A DNA stretch of 64,000 bases from Cellvibrionales bacterium UBA7375 (GTDB lineage: Bacteria; Pseudomonadota; Gammaproteobacteria; Pseudomonadales; Porticoccaceae), in contig CATAJQ010000047.1 in NCBI GenBank assembly GCA_949487135.1, positions 1-64,000 of the forward strand, in the 5' to 3' direction. A program made the translations under genes and the position numbers. The notes beneath the pieces were generated by a model. The model worked only from the letters and a program-made list of their open reading frames with translations, did no database searches and had not been told where the DNA came from. Positions 18,362-27,889 of the stretch are shown one piece after another; positions within the stretch are counted from its first letter, which is position 1, and every line of letters starts with the position of its first letter.

Positions 18362-20825
18362 AGATTCCTTTTTTCAAAATTGAGGCTACACGACCACCGT
18401 TACCAATAATGCCTTTAAACTGTATCTGCAAGAATATACCATTCCGCAGTTTTGGTTCTCGCTCTGTTACGAGGCTATCATTCTGCCTATCAAGCCAGCG
18501 TCGTAAAACCAAGCCTGCACGCCAACAGCAGTTGTTATATTCGAACCCAGAAAACACTTCAAGTTCCCGGTTATTTGTAAAATCATGATGCCATCGACCG
18601 ACCCAACTTATGTCATTACCCGTTGGAACATAAAATGACATGTCTATTTGTTCTATTGGCTGCGTTGTTGCGCTGGTTTGTAGTTCTGCATTTAGGCGAG
18701 AATAGTGATAGCTTATATTAAATAGTTGTTCATTATTTTGATAATACAAACTAGCTGAGGCGTTTTCCCACTGATTTTTTTGGCTGCTATATACAACTTC
18801 ATTGTTTAAGCGCCAGTGATTATTAATTCTATAATATAGTTCGAATGCTAGATCTGATTTTTTACGCTCAAGATCAGAATTGCTGTCTACATTATTGCTT
18901 AGAGATACCTTGCGGTCATCAAAATAAATAGCCTGAGCTAAACTCGCGCGCAACTTCTCGCGACCATTTTCTTGATTGATAAGGCTAGTTGATAAGCCAA
19001 GACTTAAGCGATGGTCATCTGAAATTCTATCCCCCCCTGCAAACCGGTTTGGTCTAAATAGCTGGGTGTAGGAGGCGGTCATTTCTTTAGTGTCAAAATC
19101 TGGCAGGAACTCTTGGTTGCGGTATTTTGATCTTATATAGAAAATTTTCGGCTCAAGAGTTTGTTGATAACCGGAGAATAGATGACTTTCTTTTTCCAGA
19201 AAAATGCCGCTATCTAGGCTTATAGCCGGCACCGTAATCATTGGGTTATTTGTTGTGTCAAAGCTATCCGCTGGATTGATGGCGGTCTCGAGCTGATAAG
19301 CTAAATGCTTAACGCCAATAGTAGGTTTGAAATAGCCCCAATCCCAGCGATTATTTATGCCTAAGCGATAATTGAGCGCAGTTCTGCTGCCGCTTATAAG
19401 ATCTTGAGAATCATGCCTAAACTCTGCGTGCTGATTATTTAATTCGACAGTCACTGAGTTGGCATATCTCAGAGTACTGTTGAGAGTTATTCTAGAGGCT
19501 ATTTTATAGGGATCATTTAAGCCAACAGTGATGGACTGAAAGTCTTGCGCTTCAACGGAAAACTGCAATGAATCTGTTTGATAGCCAATTGAGCCTATCC
19601 TGAGCAAATGGGTTAGGTTATCTTTTTGTTCTGTTAACTCGCCAATATCGGACAGATAATTTTTATCACTGACTTCATTGAAATCAATTAACGACGACCA
19701 AGAGGTTGCAAAATTCCCTTGGTGTAGCAGTCTGAGCATATACCGGTCTTCACCCTGATTTGGATAGAGTCCAGAGCTGGCATCAGGTTGGTAATCGTGA
19801 TTTCCGCCTTTATCATTGGCAAGAAATCCAGCCGATAGTTGGTTTTTTGACCAGTTATTAAGATGCCTGAATTTTGTTTCAATACCCATGCCGCGATGCT
19901 GAATATAGCGCGGGGTGATTGTGGCATCATAATTGGGTGCTAAGTTCCAATAGATAGGCTGAGAAAAATCTATGCCATTTTCTTGATCACTGGCAATACT
20001 TGGAAAAAGCAGACCAGATGATCTGCGATTGCTGATGGGAAACTTGGCATAGGGAAAGTAGAAAATCGGAACTTTTCCGACATCGAGGCGGGCATTTTTG
20101 ACCGTTGCAAAACCTGATTTTTGATCGAGTTGAATTTCACTGGTTTGTAACTTCCAGGTATCAACACCCGGCTCACAGCCTGTGAACGATGAGTCTTCAA
20201 TAAGAATTAAACCATTGGACTGACGGCGAAGTTCTTTAGCTGAACCCCTGACCGATGCCTGATGCAAAACATAGGTAGCATTTTCAATTTTAACTTCCTG
20301 GCTATCTAGGTTCAGCAGCGCATGGTTACCAGTCAAAAGCATATTGGGCTCGCGAAAACTAACATTACCTATAAGGGTAATGCGCCGATTTTCTTGATCG
20401 ACAATAGCGCTATTGCTGCGAAGCTGACGATAGCCCTGAGCAATATTCACATCACCCTCAAGGATAGCTACCGAATCACTTTGTGCCTCAGTACTGATGG
20501 CATTGACTCTAAGGGCGGACTCATCTGGGTGTTTATCAGAATCTTGATAATCCCGCTTTGGCTCGATATAGGCACCACAGCAAAATTTTGCCACCAAGCT
20601 CTGTTGCTCAGGGGTCATATCTTGTTTTTTTACCCAGTCTAAATTATCTGAAAGAGATAGCCTAGGTTGCTCTTTATTGTCAGCAATATTTGCACTGACG
20701 GGCTCAGAGATTATAGTCTCTGTATTAGCTGAAGTAGATATAGCGTATAAAAAAACCAATGCACAGAGGCACAGTTTTGTAATTAAAAGGCTATATTTCA
20801 TTGGGTTGAGCAAAGTAATTCTCAT
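18333..20825 (-). CDS. lptD: LPS-assembly protein LptD
   Basis: 830 residues from ATG 20825 (AGGTG upstream; the preceding in-frame TTG was not used). LptD forms the outer-membrane pore that, with LptE, inserts lipopolysaccharide. Signal peptide to about residue 33; OstA-like beta-jellyroll about 95-225 (SVAILEGDVNIAQG, NSAIVDQENRRITLIGNV); then the LptD barrel to the C-terminal aromatic residue. Paired cysteines occur as FCCGAY near residues 82-83 and NNCCWRAG near the C-terminus, as expected for its disulfides. Its partner lptE lies about 3.3 kb away. Confidence 0.97.
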   Translation of the reverse strand: MRITLLNPMKYSLLITKLCLCALVFLYAISTSANTETIISEPVSANIADNKEQPRLSLSDNLDWVKKQDMTPEQQSLVAKFCCGAYIEPKRDYQDSDKHPDESALRVNAISTEAQSDSVAILEGDVNIAQGYRQLRSNSAIVDQENRRITLIGNVSFREPNMLLTGNHALLNLDSQEVKIENATYVLHQASVRGSAKELRRQSNGLILIEDSSFTGCEPGVDTWKLQTSEIQLDQKSGFATVKNARLDVGKVPIFYFPYAKFPISNRRSSGLLFPSIASDQENGIDFSQPIYWNLAPNYDATITPRYIQHRGMGIETKFRHLNNWSKNQLSAGFLANDKGGNHDYQPDASSGLYPNQGEDRYMLRLLHQGNFATSWSSLIDFNEVSDKNYLSDIGELTEQKDNLTHLLRIGSIGYQTDSLQFSVEAQDFQSITVGLNDPYKIASRITLNSTLRYANSVTVELNNQHAEFRHDSQDLISGSRTALNYRLGINNRWDWGYFKPTIGVKHLAYQLETAINPADSFDTTNNPMITVPAISLDSGIFLEKESHLFSGYQQTLEPKIFYIRSKYRNQEFLPDFDTKEMTASYTQLFRPNRFAGGDRISDDHRLSLGLSTSLINQENGREKLRASLAQAIYFDDRKVSLSNNVDSNSDLERKKSDLAFELYYRINNHWRLNNEVVYSSQKNQWENASASLYYQNNEQLFNISYHYSRLNAELQTSATTQPIEQIDMSFYVPTGNDISWVGRWHHDFTNNRELEVFSGFEYNNCCWRAGLVLRRWLDRQNDSLVTEREPKLRNGIFLQIQFKGIIGNGGRVASILKKGIYGYEPVESF

Positions 20826-20925
20826 CAAAAAATCTACACCTGCTTATTCTAACTGAAATAGGCATGAAATTGACGATTCTAAGTGAATTAAAGCTAATCC
20901 CTTTAATGCTTTTACCGCTGTTTAC

Positions 20926-20956
20926 TTGAAAGATAATAGCTTCTTAGGGCTATAAT
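20926..20956 (+). promoter_or_regulatory. Candidate promoter of amgK-murU
   Basis: TATAAT at 20951-20956 is a consensus -10 box. TTGAAA at 20926-20931 is the best -35 candidate, though its 19-nt spacing is long. The predicted start lies about 25 nt before the amgK ATG, which has no clear Shine-Dalgarno sequence. Confidence 0.45.
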
Positions 20957-20987
20957 GGAATTGCATTTCATATAAATAACTATTTTT

Positions 20988-22013
20988 ATGCAAGATCAGC
21001 AGTTTTTTTCACAATGGATTGAGCGGTCGCTTCCCTCAACTGTTACTTCTTCAGGCTTATTACAGCTTGAGGCGCTCGCCGGTGATGCTGGCTTTCGGCG
21101 CTATTTTAGATCTAACACCCAGCCTAGTGTGATCGCCGTAAATTCTCCGCCTAAAAAAGAAAAGAATGCAGAATATGTCGGGCTATCTTTATTTCTTCAG
21201 TCTCAGGGGCTTATAACGCCAACAATCCATGCGGTAAATTTCACCCATGGTTATATGCTAGTTGAAGATTTTGGTGGCACATTATTTGGTCAGCAACTTG
21301 AAGTGGTTGATTCTGGAGTGCTTTATGATCAGGCCGAGACAGAATTAATAAAAATTCAAAGAGCTACAGATAAGGCGCCGGCTATTCCGTTACATGATGA
21401 GACTAAAATAGATCAAGAATTAGCCCTGTTTGAACAGTGGTTTTTAAAAAGCTTGCTAAATTATCATCTTAATAGTGATGAGAAGGCCTTGTTAGATAGT
21501 TTTTTTACAGCTATAAAAAACAGCGCTAAAGAACAGCCTCAAGTAATGATTCATGCCGATTATCACTCGCGCAACTTGATGATTCTTGAGCAAAATAAGT
21601 TGGGGGTTATAGATTTTCAGGATGCAATGCTAGGCGCTATTACCTACGATTTAGTCTCTCTGCTAAAGGACTGTTATGTTTACTGGCCTGAAAGCTGGGT
21701 TACAAAACGAGCTCTAGCTTATAAACAGCGCTTAGTGTCTGCGGGGTTGTTGGTTGATGTTGCTGATAGCCAGTTCCTTAAATGGTTTGATTTTATGGGC
21801 CTTCAAAGACATATAAAGGTGCTTGGTATATTTTCTCGATTGGCACTTAGGGATTCTAAAAGGGGCTATTTGAACGATATGCCTCTAGTTGTGCACTACT
21901 GTCTCAAGGCATCCAGTAAATATCCTCAGACAGAGGCATTTAATCACTGGTTTAAACAGACCGTTCTACCTTTGTTGGCGCAACAGTCATGGTATTCGGA
22001 TAAAGAATTATGA
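20988..22013 (+). CDS. amgK: N-acetylmuramate/N-acetylglucosamine 1-kinase
   Basis: 341 residues of the aminoglycoside-phosphotransferase (APH) fold. The kinase motifs are HADYHSRN (189-196) with catalytic aspartate and IDFQDAM (D209 binding metal). Together with the adjacent murU, this matches AmgK of Pseudomonas putida, which phosphorylates MurNAc and GlcNAc at the anomeric position in the anabolic recycling route that bypasses de novo UDP-MurNAc synthesis and fosfomycin inhibition. Assignment rests on the APH family plus the amgK-murU context; the pair is divergent from lptD as in pseudomonads. It overlaps murU by 4 nt. Confidence 0.9.
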   Translation: MQDQQFFSQWIERSLPSTVTSSGLLQLEALAGDAGFRRYFRSNTQPSVIAVNSPPKKEKNAEYVGLSLFLQSQGLITPTIHAVNFTHGYMLVEDFGGTLFGQQLEVVDSGVLYDQAETELIKIQRATDKAPAIPLHDETKIDQELALFEQWFLKSLLNYHLNSDEKALLDSFFTAIKNSAKEQPQVMIHADYHSRNLMILEQNKLGVIDFQDAMLGAITYDLVSLLKDCYVYWPESWVTKRALAYKQRLVSAGLLVDVADSQFLKWFDFMGLQRHIKVLGIFSRLALRDSKRGYLNDMPLVVHYCLKASSKYPQTEAFNHWFKQTVLPLLAQQSWYSDKEL

Positions 22014-22723
22014 AAGCGATGATATTGGCAGCTGGTTATGGCAAAAGATTACAGCCGTTAACCAATAAAACGCCAAAACCACTATTATCCGTCGCGGGTA
22101 AACCACTTTTACAGCATCATATTGAGCGTTTGTCGGCTATAGGTATTACTGACATAGTGATCAATACCTCATGGCTAGCAGAGCAAATAGAGACATTCTT
22201 TGGTGATGGCTCTGACTTTGGCGTGAGTATTACATGGTCTAGGGAGCCACAACCGCTTGAAACCGGTGGAGGGATTAATAAAGCATTGCCCTATCTGGGC
22301 GATCAACCCTTTTTACTGGTTAATGGGGATGTGTGGACTGATTTTTGTTTTTTATCGGCACTTAATTATCAGTTACATGCCGATCGCAGTGCTTGGCTAT
22401 TGTTGGTTGAAAACCCAGATCACAATCTCGATGGTGATTTTGCCCTTACCGAGGACTTGGTTAGTTACCAGCCGCAAAAAAAATTTACCTTTAGTGGTAT
22501 TAGTATAATGCGACCGCAATTAATAAGAGATTATATTAAAAATAATTCAGCACAACCCTGCTTTCCATTGCGGGATATCTTGCGACCAGCGATTGAACAG
22601 CAAACAGTGGCAGGGGCATTGCATTCAGGTCAGTGGTGTGATGTTGGAACGATTGAGCGTTTTAGAGAGCTTAATCAGTTGCTTGATAGCCAATGTATAT
22701 CTGATAAAAGTCAGGAAAGATAA
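22010..22723 (+). CDS. murU: N-acetylmuramate alpha-1-phosphate uridylyltransferase
   Basis: 237 residues of the nucleotidyltransferase family. The N-terminal MKAMILAAGYGKRLQPLTNK followed by TPKPLLSVAGKPLL is the NDP-sugar pyrophosphorylase signature, and LVNGDVWTD carries the metal-binding aspartate. In its setting directly after amgK it should convert MurNAc 1-phosphate and UTP to UDP-MurNAc. Without amgK it could be read as a mannose-1-phosphate guanylyltransferase-like protein, so the neighbour decides the call. It shares one base with the next gene. Confidence 0.9.
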   Translation: MKAMILAAGYGKRLQPLTNKTPKPLLSVAGKPLLQHHIERLSAIGITDIVINTSWLAEQIETFFGDGSDFGVSITWSREPQPLETGGGINKALPYLGDQPFLLVNGDVWTDFCFLSALNYQLHADRSAWLLLVENPDHNLDGDFALTEDLVSYQPQKKFTFSGISIMRPQLIRDYIKNNSAQPCFPLRDILRPAIEQQTVAGALHSGQWCDVGTIERFRELNQLLDSQCISDKSQER

Positions 22724-23061
22724 TGATTTCAGTGACAGTGTATAGAGCCATATTTTGGTTATTGCTGTTAGCAGTAGCTATTCTCTCCTTGATATCTGTA
22801 GACACACAGCAAATTTTTGTTTGGCAGGATAAGGTGCATCATCTAGTGGCCTATGCGGTGCTATTTTGGTGTTTACTTGGGGCCTATGAAAAACAGCAAA
22901 ACATATGGTTTTTAGGGATTTTATTGACTATATTCAGTGGGTTGATTGAAGTTACACAGTCTTATACGGGGCATCGCCAAGCGGAATTAATGGATTTGAT
23001 CGCCAATGGCACAGGAATTCTTTCGGTCGCTTTATTGCGAGTACTAAAGCGACGCTTTTAA
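22723..23061 (+). CDS. VanZ-like membrane protein
   Basis: 112 residues with about four hydrophobic segments (roughly 9-25, 37-53, 59-76, 88-105). The pattern DKVHHLVAYAVLFW followed by FSGLIEVTQSYTGHRQAELMDLIANGTG matches the VanZ-like family, whose E/Q and D residues between helices are conserved. VanZ gives low-level teicoplanin resistance in enterococci; the function of chromosomal gammaproteobacterial members is unknown. Its ATG overlaps the murU stop, so it is expressed with the muropeptide-recycling pair. It abuts holA, which converges on it with no gap. Confidence 0.8.
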   Translation: MISVTVYRAIFWLLLLAVAILSLISVDTQQIFVWQDKVHHLVAYAVLFWCLLGAYEKQQNIWFLGILLTIFSGLIEVTQSYTGHRQAELMDLIANGTGILSVALLRVLKRRF

Positions 23062-24123
23062 CTATTGTTGCAATAGGGTTTTAATGTTTTTTGGGTGAAG
23101 GGTCTGACTGCCTGCAAAAGATAGAACCAGCGTAGTGATCTCATCCCATATATCAGCTTGACGCAAGCCTTTAACGCCGCGATCAATGGCGCCCGCTTGA
23201 TGCATTAACATACGAAGGTGTGCAGGTGATAAGCGGCTTAATGCTTTTCTGAAAATTGGGATGCGCTTATCCCATACCCCCGCACTTTTAAGCGCTTTTT
23301 CTTTTGAACTGCCGAGAAGAATTTGATGGCTAGCTTTGTTCAGCGTACGCAGTTCTCGGGTGATAGCCCATAACAGAGCAAGCGGTTCAGTGCCCTCACT
23401 CTCAAGACCTCGCAATGCTTTGGCGGCTGACTGAGCATCGCCCTCTAGTATTTTGTCGACAAAGGCGAAAAGATTATAGCGGGCACTATCAGCAACCACT
23501 GTCGACATAATATTAGCATCCACGGTGCCTTCCAGTGACAGTAATTTTAACTTATTGATTTCTTGCATTGCCGCTAGCAGATTTCCCTCAACTCGATCGG
23601 CTAGAATATCGACCGCCTCGGTGCTTGCGCTAATGCCCGATTGAACTAGGCGCTGATTTATCCAGCGGGGAAGGTGTTGAGGGCTTATAGGCCATACTTG
23701 GATATGCACGCCATGAGACTCTAATTTTTTTATCCACTTGCTTTGAGAAGCGCCTTTATCTAATTTAGGTAAAATAACCAGAATCAAATTGCTGTCATTG
23801 AGATTTTCGCAGAGTTCACAAAGCGCTTTACTGCCTTTGTCACCGGGTTTGCCGCTGGCAATTCGCAGTTCGAGTATTTTTTTATCGGCAAACAGTGACA
23901 GTGCGTTGGTTTCATTAAAGACATGATTCCAATCAAAGCGAGCATCTATATCAAAGGTTTCTCGTTCGGTAAATTCGAGTTTTCGCGCAGCAGCTCTGAC
24001 ACTGTCTGCGGCTTCTTGAATAAGAAGCGGCTCATCGCCACTAATAATAAAGATGGGGGATAGCTGTTTGCTTTGCAGGCTATTTTGCAAATGAGAACTT
24101 AATTGCTCAGGCTTAAGTTTCAC
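23062..24123 (-). CDS. holA: DNA polymerase III subunit delta
   Basis: 353 residues. Delta opens the beta sliding clamp within the clamp-loader complex. The N-terminal domain shows FIISGDEPLLIQEAADSVR and the AAA+-like body has LVILPKLDKGASQSKWIKKL and the Sensor-like ADRVEGNLLAAMQEINKLKLL; the C-terminal collar has ALLWAITRELRTL. It overlaps lptE by one base, the leuS-lptE-holA order found across gammaproteobacteria. Confidence 0.96.
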   Translation of the reverse strand: MKLKPEQLSSHLQNSLQSKQLSPIFIISGDEPLLIQEAADSVRAAARKLEFTERETFDIDARFDWNHVFNETNALSLFADKKILELRIASGKPGDKGSKALCELCENLNDSNLILVILPKLDKGASQSKWIKKLESHGVHIQVWPISPQHLPRWINQRLVQSGISASTEAVDILADRVEGNLLAAMQEINKLKLLSLEGTVDANIMSTVVADSARYNLFAFVDKILEGDAQSAAKALRGLESEGTEPLALLWAITRELRTLNKASHQILLGSSKEKALKSAGVWDKRIPIFRKALSRLSPAHLRMLMHQAGAIDRGVKGLRQADIWDEITTLVLSFAGSQTLHPKNIKTLLQQ

Positions 24124-24635
24124 TATTGACCCACAGAACTATCAGATACCTCGCCTAGGCGATGTATGATTTGTCTGACAATTTTTGCGCGCAAATTATT
24201 TTGCAAAATAACCTCCTCATTGTGTGAGGCTAAGACATCTTGCTCATTAAAATTATAAGTGCTTTCGGCCGCTGCTGTAGTGATGGGGATAAGCTGTGTA
24301 CCCATTTCATCAAGCACAATGTAATCGACTGCTTGATATAGTTGGTACTGTGCTGCGCGAACGTTGGTATTTAGCGCACTTATTCGCCGCGATTGAGTAG
24401 CATCTATAATTTTTATTTGATAGTTGGCATTATCTGTCGCGCCAACGAGTAATATATTATTGGCTTTAAGTTCGCGTTTTAATTCGATGCCAATGGTGCT
24501 TTGAGATTCAGGATAACTGACATATACAGTTCCCAAATTAATTCCAAGCAAAGCGTTATCACGCAACTGCCAGCCACAGGCGCTAAGGATTAAAAAGACC
24601 CATGCTAGATTAATTAGCGCCCATTTTTTTGGCAT
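24123..24635 (-). CDS. lptE: LPS-assembly lipoprotein LptE
   Basis: 170 residues. The N-terminus is a lipoprotein signal (MPKKWALINLAWVFLILSAC) with LSAC lipobox and C20 as the acylated residue, followed by GWQLRDNALL, the typical LptE start. LptE plugs the LptD barrel and helps deliver LPS. Segments AALNTNVRAAQYQLY-like (SALNTNVRAAQYQLYQAV) and the arginine-rich C-terminus fit. Its gene lies between leuS (30 nt upstream) and holA. Confidence 0.93.
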   Translation of the reverse strand: MPKKWALINLAWVFLILSACGWQLRDNALLGINLGTVYVSYPESQSTIGIELKRELKANNILLVGATDNANYQIKIIDATQSRRISALNTNVRAAQYQLYQAVDYIVLDEMGTQLIPITTAAAESTYNFNEQDVLASHNEEVILQNNLRAKIVRQIIHRLGEVSDSSVGQ

Positions 24636-24665
24636 TGCTCAGACCTTTTGATTAGCTGATATTAT

Positions 24666-27263
24666 TTAGTTGGCTACAATATTAACCAATCTTCCGGGAA
24701 CCACAATCACTTTTCTTACCGTATTGCCCTCAATAAAGCGAAGAGCATTTGGCTCATTCATTGCAATCTGTTCAATTTCTTCTTTAGATTCATCGACTGC
24801 GACCTGAATTTTTCCCCGCACCTTACCATTCACCTGAACAACCAGCTCAATAGAACTTTGTACCAATGCTGATTTATCCACTTGCGGCCATGAGGCTTCT
24901 GCAATACTGTTTTTGTAACCCATTTTTTGCCATAGACTATGGCAAATATGCGGCACTATTGGTGCTAGCAATAAAATAGCAGAGGTGAGAGCCTCATGTT
25001 TTACCGCAACGCTTTGAGCATCATTATCAGGCAGCTGTGAAATGTCATTCAGCAGTTCCATAACCGCAGCAATCGCGGTATTAAACGTATAACGGCGACC
25101 AAAATCATCACTTACCTTTTCAATGGTTTGATGAGTTTTGCGGCGTAAATTCTTTTGTTCTTCACTAAGGCCTTCAGGAGTAAGGGGTGATATTTCTTCT
25201 AGTCCACTGTGGGCTATAACCGCCAACCATAAGCGGCGCAAAAACCTATGCGCACCAGAGACACCGTCATCACTCCACTCCAGTGTTTGCTCTGGGGGTG
25301 CTGCAAACATAGTAAATAGTCGAACCGTGTCGGCACCATGTTTCTCAATAGCAGACTGAGGGTCGATGCCGTTATTTTTAGACTTAGACATTTTGATCGT
25401 GCCGCCACTTTGGACTTCCTCGCCGGTGGTGCGGTTTATCGCTTTAATTGTTCGGCCTTTTTTATCGCGCTTAATATCAATATCGGCAGGCGATAGCCAT
25501 TCTTTACGGCCATCCTTTTCAGTGTAAAAAGATTCAGCCAAAACCATACCCTGACAAAGTAGACGCTTAAAGGGCTCGTCGCTGTTTACAAAGCCTTCAT
25601 CGCGCAAAAGCTTGTGAAAAAAGCGTGAATATAGAAGGTGCAAAATGGCGTGCTCAATACCGCCGACATATTGGTCAACCGGTAGCCAGTAATTAGCCCG
25701 ATCGGGATTTAGCATGACATCTTTTTCATCAGGGCAGGTGAAGCGCGCATAGTACCAAGAAGACTCCATAAAGGTATCAAAGGTATCGGTTTCATGCTCT
25801 ACAGATTGACCATTTAATTCTGCTTTGCGCCATTCAGGATCGGCTTTGATAGGTGATTGAATGCCATCCATTTCAACATCTTCAGGCAGAAGCACCGGTA
25901 ATTTTTCAAGAGGCACTGGAATATCACTGCCATCACCAAGATTAAACATTGGGATAGGTGAGCCCCAATACCGCTGTCGGCTAACACCCCAGTCTCGCAG
26001 TCTAAAGTTGGATGTGACTGAGCCAAGATTCTTATCCTTTAATGCCGTCGCTATAGCATCAAATGCTTGCTCAAAATCAAGCCCGTCAAACGCTGCTGAA
26101 TTGACTAGTTGGCCTTTGTTAGTAAAGGCCTGTTGCTCTAAATCGCAGTCTTCACCATTGCTAGGCGCGATCACCTGTTGAATCGGCAATTGATATTTTT
26201 GAGCAAATTCATAATCTCGCTGATCATGGGCAGGTACTGCCATTACGGCGCCAGAACCATAATCCATTAACACATAGTTGCCTACCCACACCGGTATTTC
26301 TTTGCCAGTCAGCGGATGAATAGCATTGATGCCAGTGGCTACACCGGCTTTTTCAAGGGTAGCCATCTCTGCTTCAGAAACTTGCTGTGACTGGCAGCTT
26401 TCAATAAATTTAGCCAACTCGGGATTGGTTTTGGCAATTTCCAATGCAATTGGATGTTGAGGGGCTAGGGTTACGTAGGTAACGCCCATCAGGGTATCTG
26501 GGCGAGTGGTATAGACCTCAAAGCTTTGGTAACTATCAATCGCTTCATTTAGTGTGAAGCTCATATTGATGCCGCGACTTTTGCCAATCCAGTTGCGCTG
26601 CATCGTTTTGACTTGCTCTGGCCAGTGCTCAAGTTGGTCTAAATCATTGAGTAATTGGTCAGCATAGTCAGTGATGCGAATAAACCACTGGGGTATCTCT
26701 TTGCGCTCAACTCCAGTGCCACAGCGCCAGCAACCGCCCTCTATAACCTGTTCATTGGCCAAAACAGTCTCGTCATGTGGGCACCAGTTTACGGCACTGG
26801 TTTTTTTGTAGACCAGCCCTTTTTCATAAAGTCGTGTGAAGAACCATTGCTCCCATTTATAGTAATCTGGTTGGCAAGTGGCAAGCTCCCGCGACCAGTC
26901 GATACCAAAGCCCAGTGATTTAAGCTGGGTCTTCATATAGGCTATATTTTCAAGTGTCCATTTAGCGGGAGCGGTTTTATTTTGGATGGCAGCATTTTCA
27001 GCGGGCAGGCCAAATGCATCCCAGCCCATGGGATGTAGAACATTTTTGCCCTGCATTTTTTGATAGCGCGCGATAACATCGGTGATGGTGTAGTTGCGCA
27101 CATGCCCCATATGTAATTTTCCGCTGGGGTAGGGGAACATAGCTAGGCAATAAAATTTTTCTTTATTGGCGTCTTCACTGACTTCAAAGGTTTTATTCTC
27201 AGACCAAAAAGCCTGCGCCTCTTGCTCTACTATAGCCGGATCATATTGCTGTTCTTGGGTCAT
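24666..27263 (-). CDS. leuS: Leucyl-tRNA synthetase
   Basis: 865 residues from ATG 27263; an in-frame GTG 9 nt upstream is possible but gives no family match. Class I synthetase with HMGH (51-54, HIGH motif), a large editing (CP1) domain in the middle containing [12 protein letters not shown], the KMSKSKNNG catalytic loop in the C-terminal half, an anticodon-binding domain, and the C-terminal [11 protein letters not shown] domain. It charges tRNA-Leu. A 78-nt gap from the peroxiredoxin gene contains a TATAAT with no convincing -35. Confidence 0.98.
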   Translation of the reverse strand: MTQEQQYDPAIVEQEAQAFWSENKTFEVSEDANKEKFYCLAMFPYPSGKLHMGHVRNYTITDVIARYQKMQGKNVLHPMGWDAFGLPAENAAIQNKTAPAKWTLENIAYMKTQLKSLGFGIDWSRELATCQPDYYKWEQWFFTRLYEKGLVYKKTSAVNWCPHDETVLANEQVIEGGCWRCGTGVERKEIPQWFIRITDYADQLLNDLDQLEHWPEQVKTMQRNWIGKSRGINMSFTLNEAIDSYQSFEVYTTRPDTLMGVTYVTLAPQHPIALEIAKTNPELAKFIESCQSQQVSEAEMATLEKAGVATGINAIHPLTGKEIPVWVGNYVLMDYGSGAVMAVPAHDQRDYEFAQKYQLPIQQVIAPSNGEDCDLEQQAFTNKGQLVNSAAFDGLDFEQAFDAIATALKDKNLGSVTSNFRLRDWGVSRQRYWGSPIPMFNLGDGSDIPVPLEKLPVLLPEDVEMDGIQSPIKADPEWRKAELNGQSVEHETDTFDTFMESSWYYARFTCPDEKDVMLNPDRANYWLPVDQYVGGIEHAILHLLYSRFFHKLLRDEGFVNSDEPFKRLLCQGMVLAESFYTEKDGRKEWLSPADIDIKRDKKGRTIKAINRTTGEEVQSGGTIKMSKSKNNGIDPQSAIEKHGADTVRLFTMFAAPPEQTLEWSDDGVSGAHRFLRRLWLAVIAHSGLEEISPLTPEGLSEEQKNLRRKTHQTIEKVSDDFGRRYTFNTAIAAVMELLNDISQLPDNDAQSVAVKHEALTSAILLLAPIVPHICHSLWQKMGYKNSIAEASWPQVDKSALVQSSIELVVQVNGKVRGKIQVAVDESKEEIEQIAMNEPNALRFIEGNTVRKVIVVPGRLVNIVAN

Positions 27264-27341
27264 TGGGCTCACTGCTAGTACAAAGTTGATTTTCAGTGGC
27301 GAATTATAGGCGAACCAACGCCGCTCTAACAGTGATTAATG

Positions 27342-27878
27342 TTACTCAGCTGAACCCACAGCAATTTTAGGTACGCCTAATTTCTCCAGATTGGCCGCTA
27401 TATCCTGTGCAGAAGTGGCAGCATTAATTTTGCGATCGACCATAAGAATTTTACCTTGCTTGCTAATATAAATGGTATGTCTCTTGGGAACGCCATAAAG
27501 TGCTAGCACATCATAGGCCTTAGCGACTTGTTTGCTCGTATCGCTAAGCAGAGGGAAATCAGCCTTAGTTGACTTGGCGAACTCGGTATTTTTCTCTAAG
27601 GTATCGACGCTAGCCATAAAATATGAAATATCAAATTGTTTTAGCAGATCACCGTTCTCAGCCAAGGATTTACACTCAATGGTACAGCCTCGTGTAAACG
27701 CCATTGGGTACCATGCGATAACAATAGCTTGTTTGCCTTTAAATTGATCAAGGCTATAAGTTTTGCCGTCGGATGCAGGAAGTGAAAAGTCTGGCGCTAC
27801 ATCCCCAACTTCTAAACTTATTCCACTACTCGATAAGGCTAAAGCTAATGCAGCTAGGCTGCGAATCATAGATTTCAT
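27342..27878 (-). CDS. Exported peroxiredoxin (AhpC/TSA family)
   Basis: 178 residues from ATG 27878, preceded by an excellent AGGAGA site; an in-frame TTG at 27893 overlaps lnt and was rejected. A signal peptide (about 1-20, SLAALALALSSSG) suggests the periplasm. The thioredoxin-fold body begins VGDVAPDFSLPASDG. The peroxidatic motif PMAFTRGC gives C65, and a second cysteine at C69 (CTIEC) could resolve it as in BCP/PrxQ-type enzymes. It should reduce peroxides; the periplasmic reductant is not evident. It lies 11 nt after lnt and so probably shares its transcript. Confidence 0.88.
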   Translation of the reverse strand: MKSMIRSLAALALALSSSGISLEVGDVAPDFSLPASDGKTYSLDQFKGKQAIVIAWYPMAFTRGCTIECKSLAENGDLLKQFDISYFMASVDTLEKNTEFAKSTKADFPLLSDTSKQVAKAYDVLALYGVPKRHTIYISKQGKILMVDRKINAATSAQDIAANLEKLGVPKIAVGSAE

Positions 27879-27889
27879 AATCAATCTCC

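Noticed and set aside
25814..26181. Frames on both strands inside leuS
   Set aside because: Contained within the editing domain coding region of leuS; no independent signals.
27272..27345. TATAAT upstream of leuS as a promoter
   Set aside because: A consensus -10 is present but no acceptable -35 or extended -10 element could be placed, so it is not listed as a feature.
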